From: Bryopsis sp. KO-2023
Lineage: Eukaryota > Chlorophyta > Ulvophyceae > Bryopsidales > Bryopsidaceae
Direction: 5' to 3'
Assembly: GCA_030272585.1 (NCBI GenBank)
Contig: BSYQ01000005.1
Location: forward strand, 3,348,001-3,412,000
DNA length: 64,000 bases
How positions within the stretch are numbered: the stretch's first letter is position 1; every line of letters starts with the position of its first letter. The notes under the pieces were generated by a model. That model searched no databases, was not told the origin of the DNA, and saw only the letters and a program-made list of their open reading frames with translations. Positions 23,228 to 33,800 of the stretch are shown one piece after another. The position numbers were made by a program, and so were the translations under genes.

Positions 23228-25417
23228 ATGCAGAATTTGGTGGAGCAAATTCTTCGAGCGAAGATTTATCAGTCTCGGTATTGGAAAGAGGAATGCTTCG
23301 GTCTGAGCGCCGAAACTCTGGTCGACAAAGCAGTGGATTTGAATCACGTGGGGGGTACGTTCGGGGGCCAAAGAAAACCCACCGATTTCATGTGCCTGGT
23401 GGCAAAAATGTTGCAAATTCAACCCGACAAAGAGATCATCGTGGAGTTCATCAAGAATGAAGACTACAAATACGTTCGATTGTTAGGTGGGAGGTGGTTG
23501 GATATTTCAACAACAGGAAGATGACCCAGTGTGCTTTCTTGTGGAGTGTTGAAGAAGAAAAAAACCTCATTCTTATTTTTATGTTTCACCTAATTTTTTC
23601 CTGAGTGCTTTTTTTTTTCTCCTCATTGGCGTCCAGACCTTTTTTTTGTAGAAAACAAGACATGTTTTGATTTTTTTTGGGGGGAGGTGCGACTCAAAGA
23701 GTGTGTCCCCAAAAGTGTGAGATAAAAAAGTTTGACCTGGGCTCAAAAGGTGTGTATTTGAATTGCACAGGGGCATTTTACCTTCGGTTGGTAGGCAAGG
23801 CTTTGGAGGTGTATCAATATCTGGAGCCCCTCTACAACGATTATCGACGGGTGCGCAAAAGACTGGCTGATGGAAATTATGCTCTGACGCACATCGACGA
23901 AGTGATCGATGACATGCTCCAATCTGACTACATGTTCGATATTGCTTTGCCCCGACTGCCTTCCAGGTTAGATAAACATCTTCTTTGTGTCCAGTCTTTT
24001 TGTGGATTTATAAAAAAAAAATAATTGCCTCGAAGATTTGCTCATTTGAGTCATGATGGATTTTGATTCCAAAAAAACCCGTGCAGTTTCTATTTTTTTC
24101 CTTTCTTCGTCTTCTTTCATTTTTGACTACTTCTGGTATATTTTTGATTTTGATTTTTTTTGTTGGGGGGGGGGACCAAAGGTTGCATCAATTGTCTTAA
24201 TAAGAGATCCACCACCACCACCACCTTGCTTGACTGACTCACCATCTTCCAATCTTCTGTTTTTTCTTCGTGAATTCAGGCTGGCACTGCAACAAGCCGA
24301 CATGTTGGAGGCTCGGATATCCGTCTTGGCGGAGGATTTCGACGAAGCTGCATTGGAGGCCGAAGCAGGAGAAGCTGCCGTGAAGCTGGCCGCCCTCGAA
24401 GCCAAAATGGGACATGGTTCTGAGCGAGGGCGGGATCGAGACAGGGATCGAGATCGAAGGGAAGAGAGTCGGGACAGGGACAAGGAACGAGAAAGCGGAA
24501 GGGACAGAGATAGAGACAGGGACAGAGAAAGGGAAAGAAATCGACGAAGGTCGAGAAGTCGGGAAAGGGACAGGCACCCACGAGACGATCACCATGATCG
24601 ACGGGAGAGAAGGTCAGTGCAACCCCCCCCCCCCCCCTTCCCTCCTCCCTCCACCTTTCGCTTTTTTCAAGCCCAACTTGGTACTACTGAGTAGAAAAAT
24701 CTCTGACCCTCCCCCCTCCCCCTCGATCCGATTGATTTGATTTATTTTCTTGCTGGTGCTCGGTGGCAGACATTTCGGTGGTGATTTTGAAGTTGTTTTG
24801 ATGCTTGGGGGTAGGAGGAGCCGAAGCAAGAGTAGAGATAGGCACAGGGATTATGATCGACACAGGGAGCGGAGGGAAAGAGGCCGGGGTGACAGGGACA
24901 GGAATGAAAAACGACACTGGAAATCACCACCCTCCCCAGATGATCGCCACAGGCGAAAACGAAAGGTCTGGGATCAATAGCAACTCCTTAACACAGAAGC
25001 AAAAAAAAAATGGCATGGTTGCGAATTGCTGTTTTCTTTCCTGTTTTCTGTTTGTTTTTCTCATGCTGGATGGTGTAGCGGTGGGGTATGGTTGCATAGC
25101 CTGGATGTTTTGCATTTGAGAATCAATGAGTTGAATGGAAGAAATCTGAACGACTGATTCCGTCCATGGAAATTACAAAAAAATAAAAATAGGAGTGTAG
25201 TTCCACCACACTTTTTTCTTTTTTGTCAACCCTCCCCCTCCTTGAAACAAAAATATTTACAGGAATTTTTTTTGACTCTCTTTAAAGCGATGGTGTGCTG
25301 TTGCTAAGCTGTTTTTGGTGATCTTTTTTTCACTTGCAGAAACATGAACAAGTTGACCCTGAGATCGAGGAACAAAACGCCCTTCGAGCGAAACTTGGCC
25401 TCAAACCACTCAAGTGA
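23228..25417 (+). CDS. PRP38: Pre-mRNA splicing factor PRP38
   Basis: Five exons join in phase to 338 residues: 23228-23486, 23771-23966, 24280-24612, 24815-24965, 25340-25417. The start MQNLVEQILRAKIYQSRYWK and the block GGTFGGQRKPTDFMCLVAKM are hallmark PRP38 sequences, followed by YLRLVGKALEVYQYLEPLYNDYR. A helix-rich linker leads to an arginine-rich RD/RE and RS tail (24420-24965). The last exon encodes a conserved C-terminal motif (NALRAKLGLKPLK). PRP38 is a component of the U4/U6.U5 tri-snRNP and is needed for spliceosome activation in the nucleus, consistent with the intron-dense genes around it. Exon ends were set by homology and codon phase. Confidence 0.95.
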
Positions 25418-25866
25418 ATTAAGGTTCTTTTCGATCAGCTGTCGCATAGATGTTTCGAAGGAAGCCTTGAAAAGCAATGGCCAGGAAAAAGGAAAAAAAA
25501 AGTTACCTCTGCATGCTCTCCATGATGTAGAGATTTGCACTGCAGGTGTTCTTATTTTGTGTTGGGTATCTTTTGTCTTTCGTTTCGTTTTTTTCTGTCG
25601 TTTTTGTTCTTTGGGTATTCTCAGTCCAGGTTTCTTGGGCATTAGAAGGAAATAGAGTTTAGGCACTGTGACCGAGCAATCAGTTTTTCTGTTTTAATTT
25701 TGTATGAAAGCCAAAGAAACTGGTAGACTTTTTATTAGCAACATGCTCTGATGTCCCATACTCAGGCCCTGTCTTTCAACCCAATTCTGGATGCCAATCG
25801 ATTTCTCATTTCACCTTAATTATTGCTTTTGGTGTGTGGCCTGTTAACTGGGCAATATATTTATAT

Positions 25867-25902
<36 letters not shown>

Positions 25903-26490
25903 AATTGAAAGTAGTTCACACAATGCCAAACGGCTGAGTGTAGCCCGTTCACGGAAATGTGTTCTAGGCTGACTCAGAAATAAACCATCGTAGCGGCACA
26001 GTGTCCACACCTACCCCTCTATACCCCAAAACGTATACAAAAATTTCAGTATTGCTAAGGTAACGTTTAGGTCAACACAACCACCATCTTTCACAAAAGA
26101 TGTACACAGAGAAGCAATCTATGTAACCTCGGAAAGCCTGTTCACACCTCACAGCACCTAGAAACGCATCGACAGCCTCGGGGGGGTCGGCGGTCCCAAT
26201 CGACGCGTCTCATCGTTCCCTGTTTTGATATCACTTCTCAACTTCAATTTCAAGGTCACAAGTTTACTTTAGCCATTCTCAACTGTAAAAAGGTTCCAGA
26301 TTCCACAGTTTTTAAACAAACTATGAGAAATTCAATCATAAAAGATCTTTCAATCAAATATATAATATGATCAAGATTTAATTGAGAATTAATCAGATTC
26401 GGATTAGATTTTATTATCAAGTGTGAATATTGGTGATTGGAAAAAACAAGGAAAAAGGAAAAAAAATTGAATGTGGCCCACTGGCGTTTT
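25418..26490. other. Intergenic, no gene seen
   Basis: PRP38 3' flank and A+T-rich spacer with an AG microsatellite at 25869-25899. No coding exon recognised. Confidence 0.5.
25869..25899. repeat. (AG)n microsatellite
   Basis: About 15 uninterrupted AG dinucleotides. Confidence 0.95.
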
Positions 26491-26496
26491 TTTCGA

Positions 26497-26662
26497 CACC
26501 ACACTTGTGAAAACCAGTGTGGTGCCATACGGTGGCCCCGGGCGTTACTATCCCGGGCTTCCGAAACCCCGTTGACCTGTTTATACTGGTCGGGGTTTTC
26601 GCAAGCCCGGGCTCTCGCGTAACGAGGTGCTGAGCACCCGCGGAACCCAAAGAGCATGCTCT
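26497..26662. repeat. Run of five hairpins
   Basis: Consecutive inverted repeats: CACCACACT/AGTGTGGTG (26497-26505/26516-26524, perfect 9 bp); paired CCCGGGC words (about 26526-26558); a long stem 26552-26611 (about 20 bp with one mismatch and one bulge, GCTTCCGAAA/TTTTCGCAAGC side arms); GGTGC/GCACC near 26626-26638; and AGAGCATGCTCT at 26651-26662. Lies downstream of the 3' end of the U2 RNA gene (which is on the minus strand). Could be a structured RNA or a foldback transposon. Confidence 0.7.
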
Positions 26663-26929
26663 TCAAGATGCTTCTTCCTAAAATGTTACCAGCCAAGTGG
26701 CCTGCGAATGTATCGCATGCTGCTGCTTGCTTAGTGCGTCACGCACAAAAAAATAACACACGGCTATCACACGCTTCTCTGGAAAAGGGGTCTGGTGGGG
26801 GTTTGTGTTATACTATAACATAGTATGGTAAGCGACTTTTGTAGTGTTGTGAGGGATTTGATACAAACTCGAGAGTAGTGCTTCAGGAATCGAACCCGAA
26901 AGAGGCCAGCGCACCAAGTTTTGAATCCT

Positions 26930-27120
26930 GGGTGCACAATCGCAGTGGTAGTGGAGAACCGTGACTATGCCGTGCAGGGCGGGTGCAAGCACCCGTTACC
27001 CCCGCACCCGATGAAAAATCAGGTTAATCGTCGACGGGATTCGTTGAATCCCATATCAGCGATCAAACTGATAAGAACAGAAACTACACTTGATCTTAGC
27101 CAAAAGGCCGAGAAAGGTAT
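26930..27120 (-). ncRNA. U2 spliceosomal RNA
   Basis: The minus strand reads ATACCTTTCTCGGCCTTTTG then GCTAAGATCAAGTGTAGT, the near-universal U2 5' end. Next come stem IIa (TATCAG..CTGATA), a perfect stem IIb (GGGATTC AAC GAATCCC), an Sm-type site (GATTTTTC), stem IV (GGGTGCTTGCACCC) and the 3' end at GTGCACCC. About 191 nt, normal for U2. All domains are intact, so this looks functional. The branch-point-pairing sequence reads GUAGUU rather than the usual GUAGUA. Confidence 0.95.
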
Positions 27121-28972
27121 GGTTTGCAAGCAAAAGGGCTTCACCAATGTGGACAGGTGAGGTTTGTCTTTCAAAGTGCGTGAGAAGCGGGTGCAACCAA
27201 AAGAGCGCCAGATATCACGTGACCCCCTCCGTCGCACTCGTTGAAACAAACCAAACCTAAAATTAAAAAAAAAAAAAAATTAACTATTTTTCTTCGTGAA
27301 AGAGGGGTCACTTGCCAAAATTTCGTCTGCCTTGGACAACTTCGGGATTGAATCGCTTTTTTTGGGGGGAAATGAAACCTGGCTGGGGAATGGGCGAGCC
27401 CATTGAGCAACTGCACGCTGCCAATATTTCTTTGGGGGATCGTTATTTCCTTTCCTCATAATTAATTTTTTCCAACGTGGCTTTCGTATGATTCATCCCC
27501 TTTTTTAAAATTCGTAGTTTTTTTATATTGTGGAAGACTCCAGAAACACAGATTTTGGCCCAGATTCAGTGGTGCTAAAATAATGCTGATATTCAAGGGG
27601 GAGAGCTGTGGATGCTCAGGAGGGCTGCTGAAAGTCGGCTATTTGGAGGTGTTTTATTAGTAGGAATCAAACACCCCATCATAACAATGATAATCACCGT
27701 TCACAATCGTTCACCGTTCGCAATATATGTATTGTTTAAAAAACAATCCGAAAAATCACCGTTCATAATTCAAAACACAAGCTAAAGACTGGACAGCATT
27801 AACCAGTACCAAACTGAAAAATCCAAAAAACAATAACTGAGGAAGCTGTGGCAATCTTACTGAAAATCATGCAAAAAAAAGCCACACAGAAAGCTTCATG
27901 AATAATATACGAAAACAATCTTGCAAAAAAGAAAATCAGTTTAAAAAGTAGCAAAATTTAATGCAAATCGAGATCTTGAATAAAACAACCCCACGAGTTT
28001 GGTTTTTTTTCCTTTATCTATGATTTGCTGACCAAAGTTCGGATAAAAAAAAACAAAGAAAAAAACACCTCGACAATGTCAACGAGTTGAATTTTTTCAA
28101 GAAAAAAACAAAATCGCTAGCATTTTTTGCAGCCTGTGGGGCGTTCGGCTCCAAATACCGTAACACAACACTCTAATGAAACACATGCACAAAGCAAACA
28201 CAGTTTCTCACCTCGGAGTATAAATGAAATTCTTTTTAATAAATATAGATATATAAACAAAATGATTCTGGATATTTAGCAACAGTCAAACATTAGCAAG
28301 AAGGATCAAATGATGAACCCCCCCAAAACAAAACAAGATTCACAACATCTATATGGAAAACAGGTTTCCGCATGGAGCAATTCTTTTGACCAACCCAGTA
28401 GCAAACAAATTGAATTTTTCAAAACTGAATAAGGGATGCTTTCAAACTCTTTAATCATATTCTCGTTTTTCTTAATTGAATAATTATGCAACTTTGCATA
28501 GCGAATTTCACGGTTCAATTCTCTCCAATAAAGGTTTCCAGAATCCGATTCCGATAAATGGCTAAGGTTTCCAAAAAGAGTCCACATATTTTTTTCCTTT
28601 TTTTGTGTAGTTGAAGACTATCTTCCACCATTTTTTTATTTTTTTTTGCATAAATGTTGCCACAGAAACCTTACCTTTGCTTGCATCCTCCTGCAAGCAC
28701 CACAAAAAAGCAATGACCCTCGTCAGTAGTTGATTCTTTGAAAAGATCACACAAAAAACACAAGTTTGGATATAAGCATTTGCCTCTATTATGCCAAAAA
28801 AACCCAGTCAATCTAATGATAAAACAGACATCTGTTGCAACCACAAATAAATCCTGGGCAATGAACCTTAGAAAACCAAATAAGAAAACAAACTGATTAT
28901 ATCTCTACCGTTTCCCAGAAATACGACAATCCATATCCACGCATAAAGGGAAATGAAGTCACCTCCTCTTTC
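27121..28972. other. A+T-rich spacer, no gene supported
   Basis: The first ~60 bases should contain the U2 promoter; GTCCACATTGG on the minus strand at about 27145-27155 is only a loose match to the plant snRNA upstream element. Minus-strand open frames at 28306-28587 and 28562-28750 are A+T-rich and match no family I know. Confidence 0.4.
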
Positions 28973-29776
28973 TCAGTCAGTCTCCTTCTCCTCCTTTATT
29001 TTCTCAATGCTTTCCTCGATCCACTCTTGAACATGTGCCACATTCGCATAAACGCCAGGATGCTCCAGACCGCAGCCCAGCCCCCAAGAAACCAACCCCG
29101 CTAATTTACCCTCCACGAAAAGGGGAGCACCCGCAGAACACATATCTTTGCCAACTTCCCCAGCGCACACCATATCGTCCGTGACTTCGATCTCGGTGTA
29201 TGTTGCGTTGCACTCGCTGCGGGGCACCAACGGGACTTGAACTTTCTGGAGTTCTTTCGACAGCGAAAACCGACTGCCGGGCTCGAGAAAATCCCACCCA
29301 ACAGCCACCCCATCCCCACATGGCGATCCTTGCTGGAAGCATTTTTCGTCTTTGTGCATCTCGACCGGCTGGTGTTTGGACTCCCCATCCAACACCACCA
29401 GCACGAAATTAAACCATGTCACCCCGCTCTGCTTGTCTTGACGGAATCGTGGATGGAATATCGCTCCGTCCTGCGCTTTAAACGATTCGAAACGCCCCTC
29501 GTCGTTTCCTTCCCTCATGAATCGATTGATATGGATCGCAGAATCTCTGCGGCCTCCGTGGTGTCGCATACACACAGCGGCCGTGAGGATCACGTTCTTT
29601 GCGACAAGGACACCGTTGCAGTGATGCTTTCCAGACCGCCGCCGCCCAACCCCCTCTGTTCCGGGATATCTGAGCGACGCCACGGCCGGGAATTCACCAG
29701 GTTTGACTGGTTGGGTGCCCACCGATTCCGCCGGCGGCACCCCGATCCACAGCAACAAGAGTGCGAGCAACAACAT
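28973..29776 (-). CDS. Trypsin-fold (S1) protein lacking the catalytic triad
   Basis: An intronless frame of 267 residues. I chose the ATG at 29774-29776 because it opens directly into a signal peptide (MLLLALLLLWIGVPPAESVG); upstream in-frame codons have no ATG. The S1 fold is clear: PGEFPAVASLRY, the Cys42-Cys58 region (HHCNGVLVAKNVILTAAVC), DDMVCAG, PLFVEGKLAGLVSWGLGCG, PGVYANVAHVQEWIE. But the histidine of the TAAHC motif is Val, the aspartate of the DIAL block is Phe (NFVLVVL), and the nucleophile serine of GDSGGP is Ala (SAGAPL). All three triad residues are gone, so it should be a secreted or lumenal non-enzymatic serine protease homologue, perhaps a binding protein. The frame is intact, which argues against decay. 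Confidence 0.88.
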   Translation of the reverse strand: MLLLALLLLWIGVPPAESVGTQPVKPGEFPAVASLRYPGTEGVGRRRSGKHHCNGVLVAKNVILTAAVCMRHHGGRRDSAIHINRFMREGNDEGRFESFKAQDGAIFHPRFRQDKQSGVTWFNFVLVVLDGESKHQPVEMHKDEKCFQQGSPCGDGVAVGWDFLEPGSRFSLSKELQKVQVPLVPRSECNATYTEIEVTDDMVCAGEVGKDMCSAGAPLFVEGKLAGLVSWGLGCGLEHPGVYANVAHVQEWIEESIEKIKEEKETD

Positions 29777-30839
29777 TCTTGCCTGCCCAAGCCACAAACG
29801 CAACTTTGTTCCCAACGCACGCAAGGTTTCCAGAAGGGAAAGAGGAGCGTTAAGGAGATCAGTTTCTGAACTTTCCCACCGATTGTGTCGATGAACACGA
29901 TTTGGCCTTTGGCAGGCTGCATGGTGGCTTGCGTCACCCCAACGCTTTAAGAATTAAAAAAAAATTAGATTAAAATCCTTATATAAGGTTTCGATTTGCC
30001 CAGCGTGTCTGGTACCTTACCAGGAAAAAAAAAAGTACTGTATGATGATTCGCAATTCCTGGTGGCTTGATGTTTGTTATTCTCTCTCTCTATCCAGAAG
30101 AGAGGGCAGCAGTGTGCATGCCCATTTGGAATAGAGGCCATAAATGCTCGATCTTGGCCGCATTCGACCACCTCTCCCTTCTTTTGGGAGGTTGGTCCCC
30201 CCAAAAGTACCAAAATGAATCAGTGTTGGTTTTGGCTAACCCTAACTTATTGGAATTTCCAGAGCAAAACAAAAGGGGGCAGGGGGGAAAAAGAGAGAGA
30301 CAAGAGAAAAAAGTTGGAACGAAAAAATTTATGGTTTTGCTTCGATAGTCCCTTTTTTGATTAATGTATACTACGTAGTGGCGTGTATACATGATGAAAA
30401 TCGAAACTCAATAATAACAGCAACAATCACCGACATGTGAAAACCTATCAACGTGCTTACAGGAAGAAACTCACACATCAGCCACCTCCAGTTTCAGATG
30501 GAACGCGAAACAGCAAACAATCCACCCCTCAAATTCATCACAAAAGGCCAAAATTCCCCACAGGACGAATTAAGAAAAACTACCTGCAGTCCACCCCAAT
30601 ATCAGTTCGCCGACATAACCAATCTTCTCATCCAAACTAATTATTCCCTATGCCTCCAAATTTAACATTGCACGTATATGAGTATTACATGAGGTATCCC
30701 CAGCACCTCCCTCCCCCCCCCCCCCCAAAAAAAAAGAAATAAAAAATCACAATGCAGCGTACAGGAAGTGCCAATGGCGTATGTTCGAATTTACACAATC
30801 TTGTGATGGAGACCATGTTTCCAGGAATAGCTGCAGCTG
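29777..30839. other. Intergenic, no gene seen
   Basis: Contains a C15/A9 composite run (30712-30735). No coding exon recognised; holds the VPS53 3' flank. Confidence 0.5.
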
Positions 30840-33800
30840 TTATTTGCTGTCGGATTGGGAAAGCTCTGCCGCTGATCCAAAGCGACCAGGTATCAAATTG
30901 ACTGCTGCCGTCGACATTCGGCCCAAGCTCTCCCTCGTTCTGGCCGCCGCTTCTTGCATCGTTCGACTTCCTGAAAATCCAAAACCAACCATTTAATCAT
31001 TTTTTTTACTTTTTTTTCATGTTAATTTTATTTATTCCCAGATTCAGGAAAGGCTTCTCTGAATCATATTTCTAGAGAAATTATATTTCATTACCCTACA
31101 TGTTTTTCGAATTGTTTTTAATTTAATAAAATTTGATGTTACAAAAAAGATGCAATCGGAAAAAGATGTAACCTTCCTCAATATATATTCTGAGATCCAA
31201 CAGATGCACGTTCAAAAAAGCACCACGTAAAAAAAATTAAGCAACGTTCAGGAGAAAAAAAAAAATGGCTGGAAAAATTGATTACCTTTGAACAGCCCTC
31301 CCTTGGGTGCATTCATGGAAAAGCCTCCAACAGCGAATGGTCTGTTTTGGGCAGCTGGAGCCCCTCCGCTGGAAGCAGCTGCCGCTGCTTCGGCCGATCT
31401 TGCCGGAAGTCGATTTTGGTACGTTGCAACCAGATCGGTTTGCTGAAACTTCTTCATATTCTGTAAAAAAGCAGTTCTTAATCTTAAAGCGACCCTGCTT
31501 TTTTTTTTAACAGATCGTGGTGGTGTTTCCTCCTCTGAAAAAATGCCATGTCAGGCAGGCCTTTCTGTTTTGAACCTCATTTTTCTTCTTCCCTACATCG
31601 ATCGATCCACTACAACACCAAACTTTTTATTTATTTTTCACACACACACAAAAAAAAAAAATAAAATTTGACAATGACTTTGCTTTTGGAAATTTGCGGA
31701 CCTTCAGATCCAAGACTCTCTGGAAATCTGCGACGTTCTGGGCAGTTTCAGGCATCAACACGAGATAATTTTCCACCAGGTTTTCAGGTTTTGATTGCAC
31801 GACTTTGACGAGGCTGATGGTGAGCCCCATTTCCCTCTCAACGTAAGCATTATAAGAAGCCACAGGAATATCACTGCGGTCCGAGGTCAAAGGAAATTCC
31901 AGCAGACAACTCTTGATGGCTTCCCCATCGATGGCCAGCTGTAGAGCCCCACGGAAGCTTATCCTTAAAAAAGCGAAAAAAAAAAGAAAAGAAAAACAAC
32001 TCAGCAAACTATTTTTCATGACTCTGTTTCTTAGAAGAGATGATCCCCAGCACCACGGCGAAACTGATTTTGATTCTTTGACTATGACTTTTTAATCGAC
32101 GGTTTTTTCTTTTTGGTATGTATCAAAATGTAGTCCATTTTTTTTTGTGCTGCTCACCTGCGAAGCTTGTAGATGGTTTCTTGAATTCGAGGGACGAAAG
32201 CATGCACCATTTTATCACAGAAAAAGACGAATTCCCCCTCATCCAAGCTCTCGGCCAACCTCGGTCCACACCCTCTCAAAACGTTCCGGATCGTGCTGAC
32301 ATAATTCGACTCATCGCCCGTTTCCTCGCTGTCCCATCTATTTAGAGAAAAAAATCCCTTAAAACTGAATGCATATTCTCACACGCATGTATGCATGAAA
32401 TGTATGATAAGAATCCCCCCAAAAAAGCAGGTGACTGTTAGATTTATTTTGGATCGAAACAAAGCGCTTCATGGGGATGTTTGAGAAAATCTCGAAGCCG
32501 CCACTGTTGATATTTAGCGCTTTTTCTCATAGATGTGGATTATTGAAAACCTCCAAAATAAAAATAAAAATTTGTCCACTTGTGCAAGCTTATGGGTGCA
32601 GTGTGGAAGAGAATGGAGGGAATATTTTCACTGGCTTCGATCACAAAGGTAGCAAAAAACAACACCACATGCTTTCCAACAATCATTTTTTTTTCTCATT
32701 TTCAATCTTCCATTAAAGATCAACTTTTTTTTTAAATTGAAATGTTCTGCACCCTCACCTTAAACGTGTCATTTCTACCAGGGCACTTTCCAGCCTCGTA
32801 TTAACACCAAGCACCAAAACCGACAGACATTGAGCACTCAAACTGTTGAATGCATCTTCTTGAGCTTCAAAATTGACCTTTTCTCACAAACAAAACAATA
32901 CACATGTGAAAATTTTACACTTCTGCTTTAAAAAAAATAAAAATGGTGCAGACGATGGCACTAAAAGCGATTCTCACTGGGAATCCAACTTGTTGCAAAG
33001 CTAAGGCCCTGTATTTTATTTTTTATTATTTTTTCACCTGGTCAGCATACATGGGCTGCACGTCCCTTTGAATGGCTCGCTCCAGAGTGCCTGCTGTGCT
33101 TGCACAATAAGCTGCCGTGTGCAAAACGCTGCACACCACCTCTTCCTCTTTTTCCGGAAGTTTGATCTGCCATTCGGAGCCCAACAGGGGCCCCGCGAAG
33201 CTTGTCTGACCCGTGGCAGTTTTTGGCAATCGCTTCACCAATTCGCCACAGTATGCGTCCAGAACTTTCTGAATTTGGAAGTTAGAAGAGGGGGGGGGGG
33301 GCAAAAAAAACAAGACGACGCTTAGACTGCATTGAGGTTTTCTGATAATTGGGATAGTGATATCTTTTCATGTCTTTTCAAGGGAAGCTTCCGCCCGCAC
33401 TTTTCAAGGTAAATTTCCTTTTCTGGACTTGAACAACTATATATCATGGGTTTCACGAGCAGGTCGCAAAAAAAAAAAATGAAATGATTGTGGGAGCGAG
33501 TGCGTGGGTACTTTAGTCGGATCGACTCTCAGCACTGGATGGAGGTATTCTCTTTTTTTTTCCGTTTTATGTGCTGCCTTTTTCCTTCCTTCAGTCTACT
33601 GTGTAGGACCATCAAAACTGCCCACATACATTTTGAAAAATCGGGGAAACAAAAAGGAGAAAATCGGCCTCCAACTCAATTCACTTGTATTGAAAGTAAT
33701 GCAAAATTATTCAACAACAGATTAAAAAAAATGAGAAACATATCCCATTGATACATCTATATGTGTACCTGGAACGCATTTGCCAATAGAAACAGAGGCT

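Noticed and set aside
29777-29824. A longer start of the trypsin-fold protein at 29824
   Set aside because: It begins with a TTG codon. The ATG at 29776 starts exactly at the signal peptide.
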